Positions 7,415 to 14,447 of a DNA stretch of 14,582 nt are shown here, one piece after another. The stretch is from Oscillospiraceae bacterium (lineage in GTDB: Bacteria > Bacillota > Clostridia > Oscillospirales > CAG-272), in the NCBI GenBank assembly GCA_015065045.1, contig SVRB01000028.1:1-14582 (forward strand), in the 5' to 3' direction. Positions within the stretch are counted from its first letter, which is position 1. The number at the start of each line of letters is the position of its first letter. A program made the translations under genes and the position numbers. Below the pieces are notes generated by a model. That model saw only the letters and a list, made by a program, of their open reading frames with translations, was not told the origin of the DNA and searched no databases.

Positions 7415-8902
7415 GTGATACGAATCGGATTTGACAATGATGAATATATAAGAAAACAGTCGGAGCAGATTGCAGAAAGAATATCCGATTTCGGAGGAAA
7501 GCTGTACCTCGAGTTTGGCGGTAAGCTCTTTGACGACTATCACGCGTCACGTGTTTTGCCGGGATTTAAGCCCGACAGTAAGCTCCAGATGCTTAAAAAT
7601 ATAGCAAACGACGTTGAAATTGTTATTGTTATCAGCTCTTGCGATATTGAAAATATGAAGATAAGACGCGATATCGGTATTTCTTACGATAACGACGTAT
7701 TGAGACTTATCGACGCATTCAGAGAGTTTGGACTTTACGTTGGAAGCGTTGTGATTTCAAAATATAACGATCAGCCTGCGGCTTTGAAGTTTAAGGAAAG
7801 ACTTGAGTCGCTCGGCATAAAGACTTATATCCACCGTCCGATCGCGGGATATCCTTATGACGTAGAGCATATTGTGAGCCCCGAAGGTTTTGGAAAGAAT
7901 GAGTATATTGAAACAGAAAGACCTCTCGTTGTCGTAACAGCCCCCGGACCCGGAAGCGGAAAGATGGCTACCTGCCTTTCTCAGCTTTACCACGAGAACG
8001 AAAGAGGAATAAAGGCGGGGTACGCTAAGTTTGAGACGTTCCCGATATGGAATATTCCGCTTAAGCATCCGCTTAACCTTGCTTATGAGGCGGCTACTGC
8101 CGATCTTGATGACGTAAATATGATAGACCCCTATCACCTCGAGGCTTACGGTAAGACTGCCGTAAACTATAACAGAGACGTTGAGGTGTTCCCTGTTCTT
8201 AACGCGATCTTTGAGAGGATCAAAGGCGAAAGTCCTTATAAATCTCCCACGGATATGGGCGTTAATATGGTAGGTAACTGTATCGTCGATGACGAGGTTG
8301 TCAGAGAGGCTTCGAATCAGGAGATAATCCGCCGTTATTTTGCCGCGCTTTGCGACCAGAGATACGGAAAGGTAAAGCCTGAGGTTATTGAAAAGATTGA
8401 GGTTTTGATGAATCAGGCGAAGATTTCGTCTGACGATAGAAAGACCGTAAAGCAGGCGATAAACCGTTCGATTGAAACAAATAATCAGCCGGCGGTTGCT
8501 ATAGAGCTTCACGATGGAACTATTGTGACGGGTAAGACAACGAGACTTCTCGGAGCTGCGTCGGCTGCGTTGCTTAATGCAGTAAAATCGTTGGCTAAGC
8601 TGCCTAAGGAAACTATGATGATAGCTCCTGAAACGATCGAGCCCATTCAGTCACTTAAGGTGAATACGCTCGGCAATCATAACCCGCGTTTACATACTGA
8701 CGAGGCGCTTATTGCACTTGCGATTTCCGCATCAACATCGGACGTTGCGAAGTTGGCGATGGAACAGCTTGAAAAGCTGCGCGGATGTCAGGCGCACTCA
8801 ACGGTGATTTTGTCACCCGTTGACGTTGACGTTTACAGAAAGCTCGGTATAGAGCTTACTTGCGAACCGCAGTATAACACGAAAAAACTTTATCATAAAT
8901 AA
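7415..8902 (+). CDS. DUF1846 domain-containing protein
   Basis: This 495-residue protein is full length for DUF1846, a conserved family common in Firmicutes with solved structures but no settled function. It begins IRIGFDNDEYIRKQSEQI, typical of the family, and has a glycine-rich phosphate-binding-like loop APGPGSGK at 176-183 that suggests nucleotide binding. Other family-like segments are HPLNLAYEAATADL (218-231) and TDMGVNMVG (279-287). There is no signal peptide or membrane helix, so it should be cytoplasmic. The start is GTG, chosen because GAGGAG lies seven bases upstream and the conserved N-terminus begins there. It has its own consensus promoter and a terminator directly at the stop, so it is a single-gene unit. 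The family assignment is firm; any enzymatic role is not visible from the sequence. Confidence 0.9.
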   Translation: MIRIGFDNDEYIRKQSEQIAERISDFGGKLYLEFGGKLFDDYHASRVLPGFKPDSKLQMLKNIANDVEIVIVISSCDIENMKIRRDIGISYDNDVLRLIDAFREFGLYVGSVVISKYNDQPAALKFKERLESLGIKTYIHRPIAGYPYDVEHIVSPEGFGKNEYIETERPLVVVTAPGPGSGKMATCLSQLYHENERGIKAGYAKFETFPIWNIPLKHPLNLAYEAATADLDDVNMIDPYHLEAYGKTAVNYNRDVEVFPVLNAIFERIKGESPYKSPTDMGVNMVGNCIVDDEVVREASNQEIIRRYFAALCDQRYGKVKPEVIEKIEVLMNQAKISSDDRKTVKQAINRSIETNNQPAVAIELHDGTIVTGKTTRLLGAASAALLNAVKSLAKLPKETMMIAPETIEPIQSLKVNTLGNHNPRLHTDEALIALAISASTSDVAKLAMEQLEKLRGCQAHSTVILSPVDVDVYRKLGIELTCEPQYNTKKLYHK

Positions 8903-8931
8903 AAAAGTGAGCTTAATAAGCTCACTTTTTG
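8903..8931 (+). terminator. Terminator of the DUF1846 gene
   Basis: A perfect 12-bp stem (8903-8914 with 8918-8929, AAT loop) starts immediately after the stop codon and its 3' arm ends in a T run. Confidence 0.9.
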
Positions 8932-9074
8932 TTTTTAAAAAATGCAATAAAACATATTATTTAAAGTTTTTGCGGATTCCAAAGGTGCTTTTTTCAAAAA
9001 GCATCTTTGGTGTGGGTTCGGGAGCAAAGCTCCTGACATTCTGTGCCTTTTTTACGCGCGAAGCGCGTAATTTT

Positions 9075-9118
9075 CGGCTCCATCTGACGAGGGAGCTGTC
9101 AACGAAGTTGACTGAGGG
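9075..9118. repeat. Short hairpin module inserted in copy B
   Basis: The segment contains GGCTCC pairing loosely with GGGAGCT and a perfect GTCAAC-GAA-GTTGAC hairpin (9098-9112), followed by TGAGGGAG. I recognise it from memory as a short sequence that recurs in gut Clostridia genomes. Copy A lacks it, so it is a separable module. Confidence 0.55.
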
Positions 9119-9162
9119 AGAGATATATTAAAGACTTTAAATTGGTATAAATCTTTTGATTT

Positions 9163-9308
9163 TTTTCTTTTTTACGTTACTTTCTTGCGTGCCAAGAAAG
9201 TAACCAAAGAAGGCACAAGGGAGGGGAGTTCCGATCCTCCCCTCCCCCTGACCCCACCCTTTCAAACGGCCGAGGGGGACACCCCCTCCGGTTTCCCCCG
9301 TGTTTGCG
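9163..9308. repeat. 146-bp core of composite repeat, copy B
   Basis: This is identical to 723-868, offset exactly 8440 bp, direct orientation. It holds the same three hairpins, at 9176-9204, 9219-9246 and about 9270-9291. Confidence 0.9.
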
Positions 9309-9352
9309 AAAGATTTATTGTTTTATGAGACAATATTGATAATGGTAGGGGA

Positions 9353-9413
9353 CGGCGTCCACGAGAACCCCCAAACCTTACTTCGTGCTGTTCGGGGGTT
9401 CTCGTGGACGTCG
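9353..9413. repeat. Long inverted repeat in copy B
   Basis: A 20-bp stem (9353-9372 with 9394-9413) is perfect except for one G-T pair and encloses a 21-nt loop. It is not followed by a T run, so it is not a standard terminator. Copy A has only a short imperfect hairpin at the equivalent place (909-930). Confidence 0.8.
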
Positions 9414-9493
9414 CCCTATACGGTAATGTGATATTGTTTGTAAGGGCTTTTTCCTATCCGCCCAATATTTTTTCGAAATTTAATTTTTTGGTA

Positions 9494-9522
9494 TTGACAA
9501 AACTGCTCTAACGTGTTAGACT
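9494..9522 (+). promoter_or_regulatory. Promoter of the blaI-M56 operon
   Basis: TTGACA (9494-9499) and TAGACT (9517-9522, four of six consensus bases) are 17 bp apart. The first operator dyad covers the spacer and the start of the -10, and a second dyad lies just downstream. Confidence 0.75.
9507..9520. promoter_or_regulatory. Probable BlaI-type operator O1
   Basis: TCTAAC-GT-GTTAGA is a perfect dyad with 6-bp arms. It overlaps the promoter spacer and the -10 hexamer, so a bound repressor would exclude RNA polymerase. Confidence 0.7.
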
Positions 9523-9529
9523 AAAATTA

Positions 9530-9545
9530 CTCTAATGGATTAGAG
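9530..9545. promoter_or_regulatory. Probable BlaI-type operator O2
   Basis: CTCTAAT-GG-ATTAGAG is a perfect dyad with 7-bp arms, sharing the TCTAA...TTAGA core with O1. The centres are 24 bp apart. It sits between the expected transcription start and the ribosome binding site AGGGAGG (9548-9554). Confidence 0.7.
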
Positions 9546-9560
9546 AAAGGGAGGTTTATT

Positions 9561-9926
9561 ATGGAAACACCGAAAATTTTTGAAAGTGAATATCGTTTTT
9601 GCCTTATATTATGGGAGCACGAGCCTATAAAAAGCAGTGAGCTTGTAAAGCTTTGCAAAGAACAGCTCGGCTGGAAGCCCACTACAACGTATACAGTAAT
9701 TAAACGCTTGTCCGAGCGTGGAGTTTTAAAAAATGAAAACACAGTTGTAACATCACTTGTAAGCAAGGATGAGGTACAAGCCGCCGAAATAAACGAGATG
9801 GTGGAAAAGACATTTGAGGGATCTTTGCCTGCTTTTATAGCTGCATTTACCAAGCATCGTAAAATTTCTGAGGAGGAAATTGACGAAGTGCAAAGAATGA
9901 TCGACAGTTTTAGAAAAGGAGAATAA
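9561..9926 (+). CDS. blaI: BlaI/MecI/CopY-family transcriptional repressor
   Basis: This 121-residue dimeric winged-helix repressor is the DNA-binding half of a receptor-protease signalling pair. The winged helix covers about residues 5-70, with the recognition helix around WKPTTTYTVIKRLSERG (38-54); residues 71-121 form the usual helical dimerisation arm ending EIDEVQRMIDSF. In staphylococcal BlaI, induction involves cleavage of an Asn-Phe bond; the aligned bond here appears to be Ala95-Phe96, so the cleavage sequence differs. The ATG follows AGGGAGG. Its stop is two bases before the ATG of the first M56 gene, so the two are translationally coupled. The two dyads in its promoter suggest autorepression. 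The true inducer is unknown; the symbol denotes the family and not proven beta-lactam resistance. Confidence 0.9.
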   Translation: METPKIFESEYRFCLILWEHEPIKSSELVKLCKEQLGWKPTTTYTVIKRLSERGVLKNENTVVTSLVSKDEVQAAEINEMVEKTFEGSLPAFIAAFTKHRKISEEEIDEVQRMIDSFRKGE

Positions 9927-9928
9927 TA

Positions 9929-11992
9929 ATGACTGATATTTTCTTGAAGATTGTAAATATGAGCATATCTGCAAGCTGGATCGTGCTGGCTGTATTGCTT
10001 TTGAGATTATTACTAAAAAAGGCTCCGAAATGGATCACGGTACTCCTTTGGGGAATCGTTGCTATTAGGTTGATCTGCCCGTTTTCTATCGAGAGTGTAA
10101 TGAGTCTTATGCCAAGCGCTGAAACGATCAGCAAAACGCCGGATGCTCCGGGACCGCATTTTGAGTCGGGGGTTACGGTAGTTGATAATCAAGTGAATGA
10201 TTATTTGCAGGGATATTACTTCGAGGGCGTTACAAAACCCGAGGGACATTTTGTGGATATTACATCTGTTTTTGCAATCGTATGGCTCATTGGTGCCGTG
10301 GCGCTTTTGATCTATACAATTATCAGTTATCAACGTATAAAAAACAAAATAGGTACTGCGGTTCTTTTGCGTGACAATATCTATCAGAGTGAAACGGTTA
10401 CGTCTCCCTTTGTTCTTGGAATTATCATGCCGAAAATCTATTTACCCTTTAATATCAGCGAACAAGATATGGAGCATGTTATTGCTCACGAGCAAGCGCA
10501 CATTAGTCGCAAAGACCATTTGTGGAAGCCTTTTGGATTTTTATTGCTAACTCTGCATTGGTTCAATCCTTTAATGTGGCTTGGATACGCACTCCTTTGC
10601 CGTGATATTGAAATTGCTTGCGATGAAAAGGCAATTAAAGAACTTAATGCTGAGCAAAAAGCCGACTATTCTCAGGCGCTCTTGACCTGCAGTGTAAATC
10701 GCCGTATGATTTCAGCTTGTCCTCTTGCATTTGGCGAGGTAGGTGTAAAGGGCAGAGTGAAATCGGTGCTCAGTTATAAGAAGCCTGCATTTTGGATCAT
10801 ATTAGTTGCTATTATTGCAAGCGTTATGACCGCGATATGTTTTTTGACAAATCCTGTCACTCCGGATGAAACAGAGTCTGATATGCTTTTGGATGTTCTG
10901 AATAATGAAAAACCCTTTATAAATGAGTCCGGAGAAACTGTTTACTTAAAGGGCCATAAGCCTTTTGATTTAGCAAATGCTATTCCCGAAAGGTATGCGT
11001 TGGTTGATTTTGACGCCGACGGTGAAAAAGAATTGGTAATATATATTAAATCTGACGTCGGCGCATATACCGTATTCCATATCTATAATGACAAAGTTTA
11101 TGGCTTTGATTTTATGGAAAGGGAAATGATATTCTTAAAAGAAGATGGAACATTTGTTCAAAGTAGCGGTGCAGGTGTTAACAGTTTTGTTACTTTGCGC
11201 TTTGAAAAAGATAAATGTAATACCGTTGAACAGGCGTATTTGGATGACACAGAATACGTCTATAGAATTAACGGAACTTCATCAACTGTTGAAGCTGTAA
11301 ATGAGTATAGTGCTGAGTTTTATAATAAATCTGATGTGATTTGGGAAATGTGTAAGCTTGTTTTTAAGCTTTCCAATAAGGCATACAAAAACTTAGAAAT
11401 AACAGTTACATTTGATTATGAGAATCAAGTTGCTACAGATTTAACAGTTTTTGATAAAAAAACAGACAAAAAGATTCAGGAAATTAAACTTAAGGATAAT
11501 ACTATATTCTCTGATAAGATAGTTTACATTAAAGATGTAAGCTTTGACGGGGAATACGACTTGGTTATTCCATACCAAAGACCTGCTTCCGGAGTATATT
11601 GCACCGCGTACGTATGGGATAGTGCAACAAAACAGTTTGTCTATGCTCCAAGCTTTGAAAAATTACCAAACGTCGCATTAGACAATAATAAAAAAGAAAT
11701 CTTATCCTACAAATCTGCAGATAAGTCAACGTTGTATTCAATAAGTATTTTTAACACGAAAACAAAAGATTTCGAGGTACAAAGAACATTCTGTTATTAT
11801 CTTGACGGAGGTACAATGGTGTATGAAGAAACGCTTTTGAAAAACGGAACGTTGGAACAGATTGCAAGCTTTTCTAAGCTTATAGAGGGTTCGAACTATT
11901 ATTTGATGGATCCTGAAATTTATGATTATTACAGCAATCATGCTGAATGGGATTTAGATTCAACGAAATGGAATAATTATTTAGTTTCGTAA
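9929..11992 (+). CDS. M56-family (BlaR1-like) membrane metallopeptidase receptor with unusual large ectodomain
   Basis: In the BlaR1/MecR1 scheme such proteins sense a signal outside the cell and their intramembrane-facing zinc peptidase triggers inactivation of the BlaI repressor. This 687-residue protein has membrane segments at about 13-30, 36-51, 113-133 and 288-306, the family segment SPFVLGIIMPKIYLP (159-173), the zinc motif HEQAH (187-191) and ACDE (230-233) where the third ligand usually lies. After the last helix, residues 310-687 form an extracellular domain. This lacks the SxxK/KTG motifs of a penicillin-binding sensor. It has a calcium-loop-like stretch VDFDADGEKEL (359-369) and its coding DNA is visibly more AT-rich than the peptidase part, suggesting separate origin. 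The start is coupled to blaI and preceded by AAAAGGAG. Confidence 0.85.
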   Translation: MTDIFLKIVNMSISASWIVLAVLLLRLLLKKAPKWITVLLWGIVAIRLICPFSIESVMSLMPSAETISKTPDAPGPHFESGVTVVDNQVNDYLQGYYFEGVTKPEGHFVDITSVFAIVWLIGAVALLIYTIISYQRIKNKIGTAVLLRDNIYQSETVTSPFVLGIIMPKIYLPFNISEQDMEHVIAHEQAHISRKDHLWKPFGFLLLTLHWFNPLMWLGYALLCRDIEIACDEKAIKELNAEQKADYSQALLTCSVNRRMISACPLAFGEVGVKGRVKSVLSYKKPAFWIILVAIIASVMTAICFLTNPVTPDETESDMLLDVLNNEKPFINESGETVYLKGHKPFDLANAIPERYALVDFDADGEKELVIYIKSDVGAYTVFHIYNDKVYGFDFMEREMIFLKEDGTFVQSSGAGVNSFVTLRFEKDKCNTVEQAYLDDTEYVYRINGTSSTVEAVNEYSAEFYNKSDVIWEMCKLVFKLSNKAYKNLEITVTFDYENQVATDLTVFDKKTDKKIQEIKLKDNTIFSDKIVYIKDVSFDGEYDLVIPYQRPASGVYCTAYVWDSATKQFVYAPSFEKLPNVALDNNKKEILSYKSADKSTLYSISIFNTKTKDFEVQRTFCYYLDGGTMVYEETLLKNGTLEQIASFSKLIEGSNYYLMDPEIYDYYSNHAEWDLDSTKWNNYLVS

Positions 11993-12014
11993 AAGTCAGT
12001 TGCATTTGCAAAGA

Positions 12015-12051
12015 GCAAAGAATGATTGACAGTTTTAGAAAAGGAGAATAA
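12015..12051 (+). pseudogene. Remnant of the 3' end of blaI, duplication scar
   Basis: Bases 12015-12053 match 9890-9928 with one substitution (T at 12027 for C at 9902). That is the last codons of blaI (Gln-Arg-Met-Ile-Asp-Ser-Phe-Arg-Lys-Gly-Glu-stop) plus its ribosome binding site. Just upstream, TTGCATTTGCAAAG (11999-12012) also resembles blaI around 9840-9853, as if the intervening part had been deleted. The fragment has no start and cannot encode a repressor; it now supplies AAAAGGAG for the next gene. Confidence 0.8.
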
Positions 12052-12053
12052 TA

Positions 12054-13703
12054 ATGACTGATATTTTCTTGAAGATTGTAAATATGAGCATATCTGCAAG
12101 CTGGATCGTACTGGCGGTTTTGATTGCAAGATTTCTGCTGAAAAAAGCGCCTAAATGGATAAATTGTATACTTTGGTGTATAGTTGGAATCAGACTTGTT
12201 TTCCCGTTTTCTATCGAGAGCATAATGAGTCTTATGCCGAGCAAGGAAACTATAAACCCTGAGATAATGATGGATGCAACGCCCGAAATCAATACGGGTG
12301 TACCGATTATAAATAACGCGATAAATCCCGTTATCAATCAATCTTTTGCGCCCGAGCCTATGGCGAGCGCAAATCCGTTGCAGATATTGTTACCCATTAT
12401 CGCAAACGTGTGGCTGATCGGTATCATCGGTATGCTTATATACACGGTAATCACCTACGTTCGATTGAAAAAGAAGATAGGAACGGCGGTATTGCTCAGC
12501 GATAACATTTATCAGAGCGAAAAAGTTATTTCGCCCTTTGTTCTCGGTATAATTAAGCCTAAGATATACTTGTCCTTTAATATGAATGAGCAAGATACAG
12601 AGCACGTTATTGCTCACGAGCAGGCGCACATTAGCCGCAAAGACCATTTGTGGAAGCCGATCGGATTTTTGTTGCTTACTCTGCATTGGTTCAATCCTTT
12701 AATGTGGCTTGGATATGTGCTTCTTTGCCGCGATATTGAGCTTGCCTGCGATGAAAAGGTCGTAAAGGATTTTAATAATGAGCAAAAAGCCGATTACTCT
12801 CAGGCACTTTTGACCTGTAGCGTAAACCGCCGTATGATATCTGCTTGTCCCCTTGCGTTTGGTGAGGTTGACGTAAAGGGCAGAGTAAAGTCTGTGCTGA
12901 ATTATAAGAAGCCGGCTTTTTGGATAGTTATTGTTGCCGTTGTTGCGGTGATCGTGGTTGCAATATGCTTTTTGACCGACCCTGCTGAGCCTGATGATGA
13001 TACATCAGCTCCCGTTGATACGACAGAGACGACCGGAACACCCGATACAGACGATACACCCGAAACGGATAATACACCCGAAACGGATAATACACCTGTA
13101 ACAGACAACACGCCTGCGACAGATGACACACCTGCAACAGATGACACACCTGCAACAGATGATACACCTGTAACAGATGACAAACCATCTACGGACGATA
13201 CTCCTGTAATAAACGTAACCCCTGAATTAGTTAATAAAGCGCTTAATGCGTACGTGGATTATTTACATGAAATAAAAAGCAAATATAATCTGATGTATTT
13301 TGGCAAATATGCGTTTTATGATTTAAATAGAGATGGAATGCCTGAGTTGCTTTATTATTCGGAGTTTCATTTGTATGTCTGTACATATCAAAATGGAAGC
13401 GTAAAAAAACTTGACACTAATCAGGGTGGAATGAGTACCTCTAGAAAAATACTTGCAAACGGTGCAATGTTGCATAGACATTTATCAACAGGTGAATATT
13501 ATTGCTATGAAGTGTTGAATAAAGATTATACGATATCAAGATTATACTTCTCAATTGGTTATTATGGTGGAGCCGAGTATGATAAATATGAATTTAATGG
13601 TAAAGAAGTTACCATGGGTGAGTGGTATGAACTGACAAAGGATATTCTTGCAATACCCGAAGCTACAGACGTCGAGTGGAGACAGTTATCGGACAATAAT
13701 TAG
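12054..13703 (+). CDS. Second M56-family (BlaR1-like) membrane metallopeptidase receptor, paralogue with repeat linker and small ectodomain
   Basis: This 549-residue paralogue of the preceding gene keeps the full peptidase part: membrane segments about 13-30, 36-51, 113-134 and 289-306, HEQAH at 188-192 and ACDE at 231-234. The DNA from 12028 to 12109 is identical to 9903-9984, then divergence sets in, mostly synonymous around the zinc motif. The outside part is different: an acidic, Thr/Pro-rich linker of nine hexapeptide repeats (329-382), then a domain of about 160 residues (388-549) with DLNRDGMPELLYY (423-435), a calcium-loop-like motif. That domain is homologous to the next protein, not to the first receptor's ectodomain. 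No terminator separates it from its neighbours, so it is probably in the operon of blaI. Its signal is unknown. Confidence 0.85.
   Translation: MTDIFLKIVNMSISASWIVLAVLIARFLLKKAPKWINCILWCIVGIRLVFPFSIESIMSLMPSKETINPEIMMDATPEINTGVPIINNAINPVINQSFAPEPMASANPLQILLPIIANVWLIGIIGMLIYTVITYVRLKKKIGTAVLLSDNIYQSEKVISPFVLGIIKPKIYLSFNMNEQDTEHVIAHEQAHISRKDHLWKPIGFLLLTLHWFNPLMWLGYVLLCRDIELACDEKVVKDFNNEQKADYSQALLTCSVNRRMISACPLAFGEVDVKGRVKSVLNYKKPAFWIVIVAVVAVIVVAICFLTDPAEPDDDTSAPVDTTETTGTPDTDDTPETDNTPETDNTPVTDNTPATDDTPATDDTPATDDTPVTDDKPSTDDTPVINVTPELVNKALNAYVDYLHEIKSKYNLMYFGKYAFYDLNRDGMPELLYYSEFHLYVCTYQNGSVKKLDTNQGGMSTSRKILANGAMLHRHLSTGEYYCYEVLNKDYTISRLYFSIGYYGGAEYDKYEFNGKEVTMGEWYELTKDILAIPEATDVEWRQLSDNN
13038..13199 (+). 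repeat. Nine tandem 18-bp coding repeats (TPxTDD/N linker)
   Basis: Units start at 13038, 13056, 13074, 13092, 13110, 13128, 13146, 13164 and 13182. They encode Thr-Pro-x-Thr-Asp-Asp/Asn; the last begins Lys-Pro. Units 2 and 3 are identical and units 6 and 7 differ by one base, which points to recent slippage. The product is a flexible acidic stalk between membrane and ectodomain. Confidence 0.95.
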
Positions 13704-13720
13704 TTTTAAACATTATACAG

Positions 13721-14374
13721 ATGAAAGGTGAGTGCAAAAAATATATGAAAACACCATTTTATAAGAAACCGTCTTTTTGGATTATTGTTATCGGTATTAT
13801 CGCGGTGGTCGTTCTTGCCGTGTGCCTTTTAAACGGTCCAACTAAGATGGACGACGAAATACCCGAAACAGACAACACACCTGCGACAGATACTATAGAC
13901 TCTGTTGAGTATGAGAAAATCGTTAATGTTTATAATGAATATATGAGAGACTTGTATTTGAGAAGCAAAATTACACACATGGGTAACTATGCAGTTTATG
14001 ATATGAATAAAGATGGAATGCCTGAGTTAACATATTGGACAAAAGATAGTATGTTTTTCTGCATATATGAAGATGAAATTGTAAAAACTCTTGACAGTAT
14101 AGGTATAAAGGAAGGCAATATAAGATACCTCGTAAACGGTGCTGTATTGCATAGATATGACTCTATGGGCATTACATATTGCTACGTAACGTTGGATAAA
14201 GATAATGTTTTGACCAAAACGCATTTTTACTACGGTTACGCGGGTGGTCCTGATTATGACTGTTATGAATTTAACGGCGAAAAGGTTACTATGGGTGAAT
14301 GGTATGAGTTGACAGAGGATATTTTGGCAATACCTCAAACAATGGATATTGGGGTCAAAAACCTTTTATATTAA
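13721..14374 (+). CDS. Membrane-anchored ectodomain protein, peptidase-less paralogue of the second M56 receptor
   Basis: This 217-residue protein corresponds to the C-terminal part of the second receptor only. It has a short cytoplasmic stretch (YKKPSFW matching YKKPAFW), one membrane helix (about 19-36), a residual stalk of two repeat units (PETDN, TPATD) and the sensor-like domain with DMNKDGMPELTYW (94-106) and EFNGEKVTMGEWYELTEDILAIP (183-205, closely matched in the paralogue). The peptidase and its zinc motif are absent. The ATG at 13721 lies 17 bases after the previous stop, but has no good ribosome binding site; the in-frame ATG at 13745 has AAAGGTG 14 bases upstream, so the true start is uncertain. 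The open frame and conserved residues argue against a dead fragment. It might act as decoy or partner of the receptor (inference). Confidence 0.75.
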   Translation: MKGECKKYMKTPFYKKPSFWIIVIGIIAVVVLAVCLLNGPTKMDDEIPETDNTPATDTIDSVEYEKIVNVYNEYMRDLYLRSKITHMGNYAVYDMNKDGMPELTYWTKDSMFFCIYEDEIVKTLDSIGIKEGNIRYLVNGAVLHRYDSMGITYCYVTLDKDNVLTKTHFYYGYAGGPDYDCYEFNGEKVTMGEWYELTEDILAIPQTMDIGVKNLLY

Positions 14375-14385
14375 AATTTTTAAGC

Positions 14386-14418
14386 AAAAAGACGGAGTGA
14401 ATTTCACTCCGTCTTTTT
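14386..14418. terminator. Strong bidirectional terminator at the end of the BlaI/M56 operon
   Basis: A perfect 15-bp stem (14386-14400 with 14404-14418, 3-nt loop) has A and T runs at its two ends. It serves the operon on the plus strand and the convergent gene at 14448 on the minus strand. Confidence 0.9.
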
Positions 14419-14447
14419 GTTTATAAAATACAATATATAAAATTTTG

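Larger units (their letters stand above)
8961..9463. repeat. Composite hairpin-rich intergenic repeat, copy B
   Basis: This is collinear with copy A (569-995) and in the same direction: lead-in TTAAAGTTTTTGCGG (8961-8975), 15-bp hairpin (8979-8993 with 8996-9010), GGGTTCG and CTGTGCC words, a hairpin with 8-bp arms and a GAA loop (9052-9070), the 146-bp identical core (9163-9308), and two GTAGGGG-type hairpins (9345-9416, and a degraded one at 9440-9463). It differs by an extra short hairpin module at 9075-9118 and by a much longer stem in the first GTAGGGG module. No protein-like open frame was found. It fills the gene-free gap between the DUF1846 gene and the blaI promoter. Confidence 0.8.

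Noticed and set aside
7757..8512. 251-codon open frame antisense to the DUF1846 gene
   Set aside because: The sense gene is a clear full-length family member; the antisense frame has no recognisable domain and is a codon-usage shadow.
8907..9131. Open frame of 74 codons downstream of the DUF1846 gene
   Set aside because: It lies inside terminator and repeat modules; its predicted peptide is the translation of the dispersed hairpins, and a similar but interrupted frame occurs in copy A.
723..9308. Composite transposon bounded by the two identical cores
   Set aside because: No transposase, no terminal inverted repeats or target duplications; the genes between are housekeeping types.
9929..11992. 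Annotation as a true beta-lactam sensor BlaR1
   Set aside because: Only the peptidase half matches; the ectodomain lacks transpeptidase motifs and no beta-lactamase gene is present.
12902..13188. Two minus-strand frames rich in Val-Ser-Gly or His-Leu-Leu repeats
   Set aside because: They are reverse readings of the 18-bp stalk repeat.
13038..13199. Possible CRISPR array
   Set aside because: The units are contiguous, in frame with a coding sequence and have no spacers.
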